64,000 bases of DNA from Breoghania sp. (lineage in GTDB: Bacteria; Pseudomonadota; Alphaproteobacteria; Rhizobiales; Stappiaceae), in contig NZ_JASJAV010000004.1 in assembly GCF_030066895.1 (NCBI RefSeq), positions 124,001-188,000 on the forward strand. Reading direction: 5' to 3'. The notes beneath the pieces are model-generated. The model worked only from the letters and a program-made list of their open reading frames with translations, was not told the origin of the DNA and did not search any database. Every line of letters starts with the position of its first letter. Position 1 is the stretch's first letter. Shown piece after piece: positions 31,845-42,162 of this stretch. Made by a program: the position numbers and the translations under genes.

Positions 31845-32879
31845 TTATTCGACGGGCTCGGCCTCAAGCACGGCCTCGATGCGCGCCTTGTTGATGCCCT
31901 TCAGACCGATCACGACGAGCCCCGGCTTCTCTTCCGCAGCCGGTGCGAACCATGCCTCCACCCGAGGGCCCATGGCCTGCACAACGACGGGAGCAGGCTT
32001 TGCCGCAACCCACATGTGCCCCTTGACGCGCAAGACGCCCGGAACCGCGACCGCCGCCGCAACCCGCGCCTTGGCATCCGCCAGCGAGACCGCCGGCGGC
32101 ACGTGAACCACGAAGCTCTCAAACTCGTCGTGGTGATGATCATGATGGTCGTGGTCGTGATGGGCGCTGCGACTGTCCATGTCGTCCTCCGCCCCGCTTT
32201 CCAGTCCGAGCAGAACCTCGGCGGGCAGTCGGCACATATCCGATTTCAGCATGGCGACATCGGTGCGCGCGTCCTGAGCCACCCGGGCCTCGATCTGCGC
32301 GATCTCGCTCTCGTCGCACAGACCGGATTTTGCGAACACGATCAGGTCCGCGCAGCGCAACTGATCCTCGAACAGCTCCTCGATCGGGCTTTCGTGATCG
32401 AGTGCCGTATCGGCGGCGCGCTGGGCAGCGACAGCGCTTTCGTCCATCGCCACATGTCCGTCTGCCACCGCGCGGACATCGACGACCGTGACGACCCCGT
32501 TCACCGTGACCCGCTCGCGCATATCCGGCTACTGGAAGGCCCGAACCAGGGGCTGCGGCAGAGCGAGACCGGAAGTCTCGATCACGATGTGCTCAGGCGC
32601 CGGATCTCGCTTCAGAAGCGCCTGCATCGCGGGCAGGAATTCATCGGCCACCGTGCAACAGATGCAGCCGTTGGTGAGCTCTATCACCTCATCCGTGCCA
32701 CAGTCCGGCACTCCGCACTCCGACAGCATGCCGCCATCGAACCCCATATCGCCGAATCCATTGACGATGAGAGCGATGCGCTTGCCCGCGGCACTTTCGA
32801 TGAGGTGGCGTACCAGAGTGGTTTTGTCGGCTCCCAGAAATCCGGTGATAATCGTGGCGGGAATCTTTGCGGGCCTCAT
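31845..32879 (-). pseudogene. cobW: cobW, G3E GTPase cobalamin metallochaperone, nonsense mutation and altered P-loop
   Basis: COG0523 GTPase, probably delivering cobalt for the CobNST chelatase. One frame runs through the whole gene but contains a TAG at ~32529, exactly where family members have Trp before PDMRERVTV. Two invariant motifs are also changed. The P-loop reads GFLGADKTTL, with Asp for the Gly of GxxGxGKT, and the NEFG switch motif reads NGFG. The CICC metal motif (NGCICCTV) and a histidine-rich segment (HHDHDHHDHHH) remain. Together these point to real loss of function, not a sequencing slip. The start overlaps the cobU stop (ATGA). Confidence 0.87.
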
Positions 32880-33408
32880 GACTGGCCTCCTCGGGTTTGA
32901 TCGCTCTTGAGCGTCAGCGACAGTCCCGCCGCAATGAAAATCACATCGGATGCGACCGATGCCACCGCCTGATTGAGGCGGCCCTGATGATCGCGAAAGG
33001 CGCGGCCCAGCGCCGTTTCAGGCACGAGACCCAGCCCGATTTCGTTCTAGACAAGAATGACCGGCCCCTTGCAGGCCGCGATGGCCGCGACCAGGCGGTC
33101 CGTTTCGCTCTCCACGTCCCGCTCATCCAGCATCACGTTCGTGAGCCACAGGGTCAGGCAATCAACCAGCAGCGCGCGGCCTTCCCCACCTTCAAGATCG
33201 AGCACGCCGGCGACATCGAACGGTTCTTCGATCGTTTTCCATTCGCCGCCGCGCCTGATGGTGGGCTATGCGCTCCGTCATTTCCTCATCCATGGCGCGG
33301 CCGGTCGCGACATAGATCCTCTCAAGCTCGGAATTTTCCACCAAGCTTTCCGCATGGCGGCTCTTGCCTGACCGTGCTCCACCGAGAATTCAGTGTTTTT
33401 CGTTTCAT
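32876..33408 (-). pseudogene. cobU: cobU (cobP), adenosylcobinamide kinase / guanylyltransferase, broken
   Basis: Bifunctional enzyme that phosphorylates adenosylcobinamide and attaches GMP. The P-loop [13 protein letters not shown], the [13 protein letters not shown] segment, LLVDCLTLWLTN and NEIGLGLVPETALGRAFRD are recognisable. Frame breaks lie near 33388 (between the ATG at 33406-33408 and the P-loop) and near 33225. A TAG near 33048 replaces the residue (usually Ser or Thr) before NEIGLG. Combined length of about 175 residues is normal. First gene behind the cobalamin riboswitch. Confidence 0.83.
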
Positions 33409-33754
33409 TCGTGCCGCCTCAACGCCCTATCTGGCTTTCCTTGCCGTCCGGCCCATCGGTATCGGGCGAGCCGCGATCGTGCCGTGGAGGGCACGAGCGA
33501 CTGGCAAACAAAAATTTCATCGGAAGAACGCACCCGCGCTCGACAGGGGAGAGGCTCAGCGGCCGGGCAAGGCCCAACCGAGACCGACGGAGCCAGCGAT
33601 GCCGCTCGACCGGAGGCAAACGCTGCGCCGGTTCCATGCAGGCAGCACGCGCGCACGTCGAAGGCCGCACGAAGATTCGGGGAAAACGACTGGAATCATC
33701 AAACCTCTCCTCAACCGTCCGCCCGACGGTATTTTCGCAGGATTTCATCGTGTG
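33409..33754. other. Leader between cobalamin riboswitch and cobU
   Basis: About 346 bases separate the riboswitch from the cobU start, longer than usual. Open frames here overlap on both strands without recognisable domains. Any expression platform or a lost small gene would be in this stretch; I cannot identify either. Confidence 0.4.
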
Positions 33755-33975
33755 TCGGCTGGTTTCCTGGCTCGCGGGTCGTCACATCTCCCACGTCTCC
33801 CACGCTTTCCCGGATTTGATCGGTTGCGATGCGCTTGACCGACCGTCTCCAGTGGCATTTTGCGGGGATGCTCGCCGCTTACAGTTGCGGGGGCAGCTGC
33901 GGCCTGGGGGATCCGTTCGGATCACCGTCACCGCATTTGATCCCCTCAAATGTGACCCGTCGGGGAACCGGTCCG
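33755..33975 (-). promoter_or_regulatory. Cobalamin (AdoCbl) riboswitch
   Basis: On the minus strand the conserved core appears in the right order. A GGTTCCCCG 5' element comes first. The GCAGCTGCCCCCGCAACTGT and AAGCGGCGAGC block is at about 33876-33904, then TGCCACTG near 33850. The B12 box (GAGCCAGGAAACCAGCC) is at about 33755-33775, close to the consensus AGCCAGGAGACCTGCC. It precedes cobU-cobW-cobN on the same strand and would repress them when adenosylcobalamin is plentiful. The RNA core looks well preserved although all three downstream genes are broken. Confidence 0.92.
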
Positions 33976-34211
33976 GATGTTGTAACCGCTTGTGGAAATG
34001 CCCTCAAGGTATAAGGAGGGCGCGCGCAGTGCGGTCCACTTGCAAAGCTGGCAAAACCCTTGGAATACGGGCATTCCCTCTGGTGCCGTGCCATTTATCG
34101 GAGCAGGATGGTTTCGGTTCATCCACATTTTTTGCGCATCGGGACTTGGCAAGCGCATTTGGCATTGATATAGCCTCGTCCATCGCCGCGCCACTGACGC
34201 GGTTGACCTGT

Positions 34212-34286
34212 TCCCCGGTAGCTCAGTGGTAGAGCAAGCGACTGTTAATCGCTTGGTCGCTGGTTCGAGTCCGGCCCGGGGAGCCA
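34212..34286 (+). tRNA. tRNA-Asn (anticodon GTT)
   Basis: Acceptor arms TCCCCGG and CCGGGGA, D-arm AGCTCAGTGGTAGAGC, anticodon loop CTGTTAA, T-arm GGTTCGAGTCC, and encoded CCA at 34284-34286. No gene is seen between the riboswitch and this tRNA (33976-34211) or between it and the LexA box. Confidence 0.96.
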
Positions 34287-34499
34287 ATTCCCTTCCCAAG
34301 CCTCTGATTTCAAAAACGTCTTTTTCATCAGGCAGTCGTCCAGGTACGCGTTGTGCTACACAACGAGGTACACACGGGCGTATTCATGTGCCTGTTTGCG
34401 GCGGGAAGCGGCTCTGTTTGCCCTGCCGCTGAAGAGGGCACGTTTCCCACCTCCCGATATCTCCTCTCTTGACTCTTTTCCGTGCATTTGGTTCTAATA

Positions 34500-34514
34500 G
34501 AACAAAATGAGAAT
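34500..34514 (+). promoter_or_regulatory. Probable LexA (SOS) box of imuA
   Basis: GAAC-N7-GAAT matches the alphaproteobacterial LexA direct repeat GAAC-N7-GAAC with one mismatch. It lies 43 bases before the imuA ATG at 34557. A short inverted repeat (GTTCTAATAGAAC) overlaps it. imuA-imuB-dnaE2 cassettes are known SOS genes. Confidence 0.6.
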
Positions 34515-34556
34515 GTTTATACAGCCCGGCATGGCCGGACGGAGCAGGCACGGATC

Positions 34557-35242
34557 ATGGAAAGAAGGAGCAGCCTCTCCGCTCTGAGCGAAATCGCGCA
34601 TGCCCGCACACCCGAAGGGCCTCGATTGTCCATTGGAATCGAGAGGATCGATCGCATGCTCGGCGGTGGGCTCGTGCGCAATGATCTGCATGAGGTGCGA
34701 TGCGCTCACAGTCGCGAGATCGGTGCGACGACGTGGTTCGTATCCGCGTTGCTGGCGCGTCTGCAGGAAACGAAGCACGGGCGGGTCATCTGGGTGGCGA
34801 CATTGGCCGCGTCTGCAGATGCGGGGTGCTTTTCCCGCAAGGGTTGGCGCAGACGGGCCTTGATCCGGCCGGGCTGGTTCTCGTCACGCCCAATGACCTG
34901 TCCGGAGCGCTGTGGGCCGCCGATGAGACATTGAAATGCCGGGGCGTTGCCGCGGTGGTGCTCCAGATCGAGGGTAATCCGCACCGCTTCGACATGACCG
35001 CGACGCGACGCCTGATGTTGCGGGCGCAGGCCAATGGTGGGTTCGCCTGCATGTTACGTTAGAGCGGCGAGGTGGAGGCCAGTGCCGACCTGACCCGTTG
35101 GCGGGTGGAGGCTTGGCCGAACGTTCATGCGGGCGAAATGCCGGAAACGATGGCGCCGCGCTGGCGCGTAACGCTTGAGAAGAACCGCGAGGGTCGGACG
35201 GAGGAATGGTCACTCGCATGGAACAGCGGATGTAAGGCTTTC
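34557..35242 (+). pseudogene. imuA: imuA, SOS mutasome accessory protein, broken
   Basis: RecA-like accessory protein of the ImuA-ImuB-DnaE2 translesion mutasome. The start at 34557 lies just after the LexA box; a longer frame from 34482 would overlap it. Segments recognised are SIGIERIDRMLGGGL, NDLHEV, GRVIWVATLA, LFPQGLAQTGLDPAGLVLV, AADETLKCRGVAAVVL and DLTRWRVEAWP. The frame breaks near 34825, and an in-frame TAG lies at 35060-35062. The end of imuA and the boundary with imuB are blurred, so the end coordinate is approximate. Confidence 0.75.
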
Positions 35243-35246
35243 GAAC

Positions 35247-36705
35247 ATGTCCCCGACACGTGTTCCGCAAAGGGTACCGGCTTCACGCACTGCCGAGCGA
35301 CCACGGGGCAAATGGGGCAGTCGTGGCGTTTGGGGCCGCGCTCTGATGCTCCGCCCATCGTGGTGGTCGATACGATAAGGAATGCCCTGCGCATCGTGGC
35401 TTGCGACGAACATGCTGCCAGCCTCGGTATCAAGGTCGGGTAGAGCCTGAGCGATGCGCGCGCTGGCCCCGGATCTGGAAAGCGTCGCGCATCAGCCGCA
35501 GGAATTGCAGGCTCTGCTGAAAGTGCTTTGCGAGTGGTGCGGACGCTACACGCCGTTGGCCGGGCTCAGCGGATCAGATGGGTTGTTCCTGGATATCAGC
35601 GGCTGTGTGCACCTGTTCGGCGGCGAGGAAGAGTTGCTCCTGGATCTGGAGCGACGCCTCGAGCTTCGGCACGCCCGCGGCCTTAGGTGGACAACGCGAG
35701 GCGCTAGCCCCCTTGCCGTTTACCGCCCTGCGCCTGAACGAGGCGCTGGTGACGGATCTCGCCCAACTCGGCTTCAAGATGATCGGCTGCCTGATCGACG
35801 TTCCGCGCGCACCTCTTGCCCGGCGGTTCGGGCAGGATCTTCTGCGCCATCAGGACGAAGTTCTCTCGCCCCTGATGCCTGTCGCCGATCTGACATCGGA
35901 AAAGCGTTTTGCCGAACCGATCGTCTATGAAGACGACATCCTACACACGATCGATCAGCTGGCCACCAATATCCTGCCGCTGTTGCAAAGACGCGGGCTT
36001 GGGGTGTGGCAATGTGAGATCAAGCTCTTCCGGGTCGACGGCCAAATTCTCAAGCTTGCGGTCAGCGCCTCCGCTCCGCTGCGCACGCCCAAACGGATTG
36101 CGGCCCTGTTCCGCGAGCGACTTGCCAGCCTGCATGACGACTGGGACGTGGGGTTCGGTTTCGATGTCCTGCGTCTCGATATCCTGCATGCGGATACCTT
36201 CGAGGAGAGTCAGTCGGGTTTCGGGAGTACCGGAGACGTCGAGGCTGAGCGGGCCGCCCTGATCGACCGACTGGGCGCGCGCCTCGACACGGACCGCATC
36301 CGTCAATTCGCCTTCGCCGATACCCATATTCCCGAACGCAGCTTCGCGCTGCTTTCCGTCGGGCAGGCAGGCCCCTGCGAGAACATCCCCCTGCCCGACG
36401 CTCAGCCGGAATACGGCTCGACGCGCCCCTTGCTGTTATTGTGGCAGCCGGAACCGGTGGAAGCCATCGCGCCCGTGCCGGACGGGTCGCCCATCCGCTG
36501 ACGCAAGGCGCTTTACGAGACGCGCCATTCTGAGGGGCCGGAGCGCATCGCCTGCGAACGGTGGCGCGACGGGCGCGGGGCCTTCAGCCGGGACTATTTC
36601 CGCGTCGAGGATACGCGCGGCTATCGCTTCTGGCTCTTTCGCCACGGCCTTTACGAGCGTGAGACCGAAACCCCACGCTGGTACATGCACGGGCTCTTTG
36701 CATGA
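35247..36705 (+). pseudogene. imuB: imuB, Y-family polymerase-like mutasome subunit, broken
   Basis: Catalytically inactive Y-family polymerase homologue that links ImuA and DnaE2 to the beta clamp. Segments in order: PPIVVVDTIRNALRIVA, SLSDARALAPDLES, LFLDISGCVHLFGGEEELL, GGQREALAPLPFTALRL, TDLAQLGFKMIGCLIDVPRA, RRFGQDLLRHQDEV, ADTHIPERSFA and the C-terminal YRFWLFRHGLYE. Lesions: a disordered 5' end with a probable frameshift before PPIVVV; a TAG at 35441-35443 where Gln is expected (GIKVG-x-SLSDARA). A frameshift near 35670 comes with the loss of roughly 20-30 residues, and a TGA at ~36499 stands where family members have Trp (FRW-R-alpha). The stop overlaps the dnaE2 ATG. The start coordinate is a guess. 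Confidence 0.78.
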
Positions 36706-39700
36706 GCGAGCCCGACACGCCCCGCACGTTGCCCTATCGACCAGATCCCGCTTATTGCGAGTTGGCGATGTGCAGAAACTTCTCGTTCCTGCACGGGGCC
36801 TCGCATCCGGAAGAATTGATCGCGCAGGCAGCGCGTCTCGGACTTTCCGGCGTAACCCTGATCGACCGCAATTCGCTGGCCGGCGTGGTGCGCGCGCATA
36901 TGGCGGCCAAGGAAGCCGGCATTGCCTATGCCCCTGGCTACCGACTGGTCTTTGCCGACAAGACGCCGGATATCCCTGTCTGGCCGGAAGATCGCAAAGT
37001 CTACGGCAACCTGTGCGAATTGCTGACGCTCGGCAAGCGCCGCGCGCCTAAGGGTGGGTTTCATCTGATGCTGGATGATTTTCTGGCCCTCGGTCGGGGG
37101 CTTCTGATGGCTGTCTTGCCGGGTGCACGGCTCGACAAGACGCTCACCGCCTGTCTGACATCGCTGAAACAGGCTTATCCCGATTATGTGCATCTCGCTC
37201 TGGTGCGCCGATACGGATCTACCGACCAACGCCGCATGGCCCACATAACAGAGACCGCGCGCCGTCTCGATATTCCGACGGTTGCCGTGGGCGATGTGCT
37301 CTACCATCATCCGGATCGGTGGCCCTTGCAGGATGTCCTGACCTGCATTCGCGAACACGCGAAACTGACGGATATCGGCCGACGGCTCGAACCGAATGCC
37401 GAACGTCATCTGCATGCGCCGGAGGAAATGTTCCGGCTGTTTGCGGGATCCGAGGCGGCCCTTATCCGCACCCAGGCCCTTTTCAAACGCATCCGTTTCT
37501 CGCTCGATGAGTTGCGTTACCAATACCCCGAAGGTCCGATCTTCGAGGAGCTGGGCGGCATCCCCCTGCCCTCCCAGCAAGCGTTGGAGAAGCTGGTTGC
37601 AATCGGGCTGGAGCGGCGCTATCCGGACGGCGCGCCGCAAAAGGTGCTTGCGGCCATCGCGCACGAGACGCAACTGATCGCCAAGCTCGCCTATGCCCCC
37701 TATTTCCTCACCGTCTACGACATTGTGCGCTTTGCGCGCTCGCAAGGGATCCTGTGTCAGGGTCGTGGGTCGGTCGCCAATTCGGTCGTTTGCTATTGCC
37801 TAGGGATCACCGAGGTCGATCCGGAAAAGGTCGATCTCCTGTTCGAACGCTTCATTTCTGAAGAGCGCCAGGAGCCGCCCGACGTCGATTTCGAGCATGA
37901 GCGGCGCGAGGAAGTGATCCAGTACATTTATCGCAAATACGGGCGTGAGCGCGCAGGGCTGACCGCGACCGTCATCATCTATCGGGCGCGCTCCACCATT
38001 CGCGATGTCGGCAAAGTCTTCGAGCTATCGGAAGATGCCATCACCGCGCTGTCGGGTACGCGATGGGGAAGCAGTTCGCGCGACATTGGGCTGGCCGACG
38101 TCGAACGCGCGGGCTTAAACTCAAAGTAGAAGAATTTTCTTCAAATTATTGATATTAGACGACAAATTTTCATTTTTCCCCGTCACTTTTCTCAGCATGT
38201 CGGCGGCTTTGTCATCACGCGCGACCGGCTGTCCACGCTCATCCCGATCGAGAATGCGGCCATGGAAGATCGCACGATGGTGGAGTGGGACAAGGACGGT
38301 CTGGACGGTCTCGGCATACTGAAGATCGACGTGTTGGCGCTCGGCATGCTGACGTGCCTGCGCCCGACCTTCACTCTGCTTGAGGCGCATTACGGGCGAT
38401 ATGAAACGCTCGCCTCGCTGCCGGAAGGCGATGTGCCCACCTACGATATGATCTGCCGGTCCGATACTATCGGCGCCTTCCAGGTGGAAAGTCGGGCGCA
38501 GATGACCATGCTGCCGCGCTTCCGGCCGCGTTGCTATTACGACCTTGTCATCGAGGTCGCGATCGTGCGCCCCGGCCCCATTCAGGGCGACATGGTTCAT
38601 CCCTATCTGCGTCGACGGCAGGGGCTGGAACCAGTGAGCTATCCCAAGGAGGAACTGCGTCAGGTACTTGGCAAGACGCTGGGCGTTCCGCTTTTTCAGG
38701 AGCAGGTGATGAACATCGCCATCGTTGCCGCCCATTTCAAACCCGGAGAGGCCGACCGGCTGCGCCGCGCCATGGCAACGCTCCGACGGGTCGGCACGAT
38801 CGGCTCATTCCGTCGCAAGATGGTGGAAGGCATGGTCGCCAACGGGGATACGAGCGTGACTTTGCCGAACATTGCTTCCACCAGATCGAGGGCTTCGGCG
38901 AATACGGCTTTCCCGAAAGCCATGCAGGGCGAGTTTCGCCTTGCTGATCTACGTTTCCTGCTGGATGAAATGCCACTACCCGGACGCCTTTTGCGCCGCC
39001 CTGCTCAACCCGCAACCCATGGCCTTCTACGCCCCGGCCCAGATTGTGCGCGATGCCCGTGAGCATGGGGTCGAGCTTCGCCCGGTCGACATCAACCATT
39101 CGCACTGGGAAACGACGCTGGAGCCGGACGCGGCACGAACCGAGATCGCCCCTCAGCACCGGGGAATGATCGGCACCGTGAAAAACACCCATGCAGTGCG
39201 CCTCGGGTTCAATCGCATCAAGGGGTTCAGCGAGGCGGACGCGGAAGCGCTCGTTCATAACCGGGCGCGCGGGTATGACAGCATACGGGATCTCTGGCTG
39301 CGTTCAGGCCTTTCAAGAAGCGTTCTGGAGCGCTTGGCGGAAGCGGACTGCTTCCGCTCCCTGGGGTTTGACCGGCGTGCCGCGCTCTGGCCGACGAAGG
39401 CACTCGATCCTCTGGCAGATGACGAGCGGCTCCCGCTTTTCGCCGGAACCGAGACGCGGGAGCCGGATGTCGATCTTCCGCCGATGCCGCTCGGCGAACA
39501 TGTCATCATCGACTATCGCGCCCTGTCGCTTTCCCTGAAGGTTCATCCGCTTTCCTTCATCCGGGAGCGCCTTGCCCGAGCCCGATATCGACGCAACGTC
39601 GAACTGCAGACGCTTCAATCCGGTCGGCATGTGCAGGTCAGCGGGCTGGTTCTCGTGCGACAACGGCCCGGATCGGCCCGCGGCGTCATCTTCGCCACCA

Positions 39701-40083
39701 TCGAGGATGAAAGCGGCGTGGCCAATATCATCGTCTGGCCGAAGGTTTTCAAGCGCTATCGAGCAGTGCTTCTTGGAAGCCGTTGTATCGGCGTCAGAGG
39801 CAAGCTGCAGAACGAGCAAGGCGTCATTCATATCGTCGTCAGCCACCTGGAGGACCTGACGCCCTGGCTCGCCGCGCTCTCCATAGAGGCCGCGGACATG
39901 GTCACACTCGCCAATGCCGACGAGGTTCGCCGTCCCATTCCCGAGAGATTGCCCGCAATGCAAGCGACATCGCCCCTCACCCGATTGCTGAAGGATGCCC
40001 CTGAAATCAGGCAGGATCTGGAACGGCTGACAATCACCGAAACGGTGAAACATGCCCTTCCGAAAGGACGCAACTTTCACTGA
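36702..40083 (+). pseudogene. dnaE2: dnaE2, error-prone DNA polymerase III alpha, broken
   Basis: C-family polymerase of the SOS mutasome. The PHP domain ([22 protein letters not shown]) opens the protein at 36702. The palm motif, normally PDIDVDF, reads PDVDF (about 37879-37893), so two residues including a catalytic Asp are missing in frame. After VERAGLN (38118) about 60 AT-rich bases with a stop replace the expected sequence before [14 protein letters not shown] resumes near 38182. Frameshifts follow near 38848 (after MVANG) and near 38928 (after FPESHA). The C-terminal part with the OB domain (VQVSGLVLVRQRPGSA) runs intact to 40083. Combined length of about 1,120 codons is normal for DnaE2. 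Confidence 0.88.
38119..38181 (+). other. AT-rich replacement tract inside dnaE2
   Basis: A stretch of ~60 bases with very high A/T content interrupts a GC-rich coding gene. It replaces the codons normally found between ERAGLN and RHFSQH and introduces a TAG. No terminal repeats or target-site duplication are evident. Confidence 0.6.
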
Positions 40084-40329
40084 TCAGACGGCGGTTTCAT
40101 ATCCCCATGACTGTACCGCGTCATTATGTCCTTTCGAATTCGTCTAAACTCACAGCGGGAATAGCATTTATTAAGAATATTTCATATATCTTTAAGTAAT
40201 TAGTGAAAACAGATAACCACTCGCATTACATTTATGCACCCTTGACTCCAGAAATATTGACACTAATTTCATTTCAAAATGGAACGATTTCAACGACACG
40301 AGATCAGTCTCCACTCAAAGTCGGTCGGT
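40084..40329. other. AT-rich intergenic region between dnaE2 and azlC
   Basis: No gene. Bases ~40165-40280 are strongly AT-rich relative to the surroundings. Likely carries the azlC promoter; no clear element identified. Confidence 0.4.
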
Positions 40330-41062
40330 ATGAAGACACAATTCTCTACTCCTGAGGCCGAGGCATCCGTCGCAACCGTTTTTCGTATAGCGGCAAGCGA
40401 TGCCCTGGTCGTTGTCCTAACATTTCTCGTCATGTTCATGGGCGTAGGTCAGATCAGCGCCGAAGCCGGGCTGTCCGCCCTGCAGACTGCCCTCATGACC
40501 GGTCTGACCGTTGCCGCCCCTGCGCAGGCGGTAGCCATGCAGATTTTGACCAACGACGGCGCAGTCGCCGGTGCCTGGGTTGCGGCCGTCGTCGTCATCA
40601 ATCTTGCGCTTCATCGTCATGGTCACCTCCGTCCTCGGCCGTCTGCCGGAGACGAATTTTGTGCGCGGCCTGGGAAGCGTCGACCTGATTTCGGCGAGTT
40701 AGTTCGCCGTCATCCTGCCCCGGTTGATGGAAAAGCGTCCGCCGCGCCCTCTTCTTTATTGCGGCATCGTCGGAGGGCTCTGTTCCGGCTCCGCCACCAT
40801 CGGCGCCGTTGCCGGGCATCAGCTTGCGGCCTCCGTGCCGGTTATCGTCGGCGTCACCCTCGGCGCGATCATTCCGATCTACTTCGCCACTCTGATCGCC
40901 AGGCAGAAAAAACAGCGCACCTTGATGGTCAACGCCCTCTTCGGCGCCATCCTCGTCCTGCTCGCCGTGCCCGAACTGGATTCGCTTGCCCTTCTCATTC
41001 TACCTCTGATCGTTGCGGCGATCACCATGGTGGTCGATCAGAGGAAGAAGTCCGATGCATAA
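40330..41062 (+). pseudogene. azlC: azlC, branched-chain amino acid exporter large subunit, broken
   Basis: Membrane permease of the AzlCD family, which exports branched-chain amino acids. The MKTQFSTPEAEASVATVFRI start is followed by several hydrophobic helices, including PAQAVAMQIL and the GGLCSGSATIGAVAGHQLA segment. One extra G near 40605 shifts the frame within VVVINLRFIVMVTS. A TAG at 40700-40702 interrupts the restored frame (LISAS-x-FAVILPRLMEKRP). The remainder runs to TAA at 41062, overlapping the azlD start. About 243 codons in total, normal for AzlC. Confidence 0.75.
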
Positions 41063-41408
41063 TGTCGTCTTCGCTCAATGGCAGCTCTGGGCCGTTGCCG
41101 CCGGAGCCGGGCTCGGCACGTTGATGCTCCGGATCATCCCGCTGATCGCACGCGACCAGATCGGCGGCGAACGCATCCGCGAGTTCTTCGATCGTGCGGG
41201 TTACGGCATTCTCGGCGGCATCGTCGCAACGTCGGCGCTGCGCTCCGGCCACAACCTTTTCAAGATTTAGCCCACGATCGGTGCGGTCGTGGCCATCGTC
41301 TGCGTGGTCGTCGCCTTCGTGATCGCCGTCTGGAAGGGCGGCACCATCGTGCCGACCATCATCGAGCTTGCCGGCTTCGTTGCCGCCGGCATGTTCTATC
41401 TCGGATAA
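41055..41408 (+). pseudogene. azlD: azlD, exporter small subunit, amber mutation
   Basis: Small membrane partner of AzlC. The frame starts MHNVVFAQWQLWAVAAGAG, with the typical LRIIPLIARDQIG segment. A TAG at 41268-41270 lies between FKI and PTIGAVVAIVCVVVAFVIAVW; the same frame continues afterwards to TAA at 41408. Without the stop it would be 117 residues, normal length. The start overlaps the azlC end, as usual for this pair. Confidence 0.75.
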
Positions 41409-41493
41409 AGGCTTCGGCGTCGTCTGGCGGTTTACTTGCCGTCTCGATGCTCCAATGGTCGCAGCTCCGAGCTCGCACGGCCGACAGAACAAA

Positions 41494-41529
41494 ACGGCCA
41501 CAGTCTCCCGCGATGGAGGCTGTGGCCGT
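41494..41529. terminator. Terminator between azlD and bioY
   Basis: ACGGCCACAG..CTCC pairs with GGAG..CTGTGGCCGT to give a long, nearly perfect stem between converging genes. T-runs are short on both sides. Confidence 0.65.
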
Positions 41530-41590
41530 AATCACGACAGACACACGCTTCTGATGCCCGTGCCGCTCCGTCGGATGGATCGTTCCGCTA

Positions 41591-42162
41591 TCAGGCGGCC
41601 GACGTCTTCTGGATGATCGGATAGGAGCGCTTGACGGTGACGGCGACAACAGCCGCGATCCCTGCCTTGACGACGTCGCCGATGACGAAGAACGCCGAGG
41701 CGATCGTGGCGTCGACAATCGACAGGTTCACGTAATAGGCGGTCCAGACGATACCGATCGCATAGAGAACGATGATCCCGTCGATGGCGCAGTAGATGAA
41801 CGAAGACACCACGTTCAGCTGACGCCAGCCCCACTCGTGCAACAGTCCGATCACGAATGCGGCGACGATCCAGCCGAAAATGTAGCCGGACGACGGGCCA
41901 TAGAAGATGCCGAGACCGCCGCGGCCGCCCGACAGAAGCGGCAACCCCACGGCAACCAGCGCCAGAGAAACAGCAGGATGGAAAACGTGCCGCGTCGTGC
42001 GCCCAGGACGGCGCCGGCCAGCATGACGCCGAGCGATTGTGCGGTGACCGGCACAGCGATGACCGGCAGCATGATCGGCGGAAACAGCGACAGCGCTGCC
42101 GTCAAAGCAGAGAAGAGCGCGATATAGACGATGTCTCTAGTGGAGGTTCGTTGTCCGTGCAT
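41591..42162 (-). pseudogene. bioY: bioY, biotin-binding S component of ECF transporter, frameshifted
   Basis: Substrate-binding membrane protein of the BioMNY biotin importer. The N-terminal half (TRDIVYIALFSALTAALSL, PVTAQSLGVMLAGAVLGARRG) is in one phase. The C-terminal half (GLGIFYGPSSGYIFGWIVAAF, AIGIVWTAYYV) is in another. The break lies near 41960, within the conserved segment linking helix 3 and the substrate site. Joined length is about 190 residues, as expected. Last gene of the bioM-N-Y block on the minus strand. Confidence 0.83.

Noticed and set aside
32130-32160. Histidine-coding repeat in cobW as a possible simple-sequence or CRISPR-like repeat
   Set aside because: It encodes the His-rich metal-binding loop common in CobW proteins; no spacer-repeat structure.
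33409-33754. A small gene between riboswitch and cobU
   Set aside because: Frames overlap on both strands, with no motif, start site or homology I can recognise.
34482-34556. Longer start of imuA
   Set aside because: The extension would overlap the LexA box; the ATG at 34557 fits the protein family and the promoter position.
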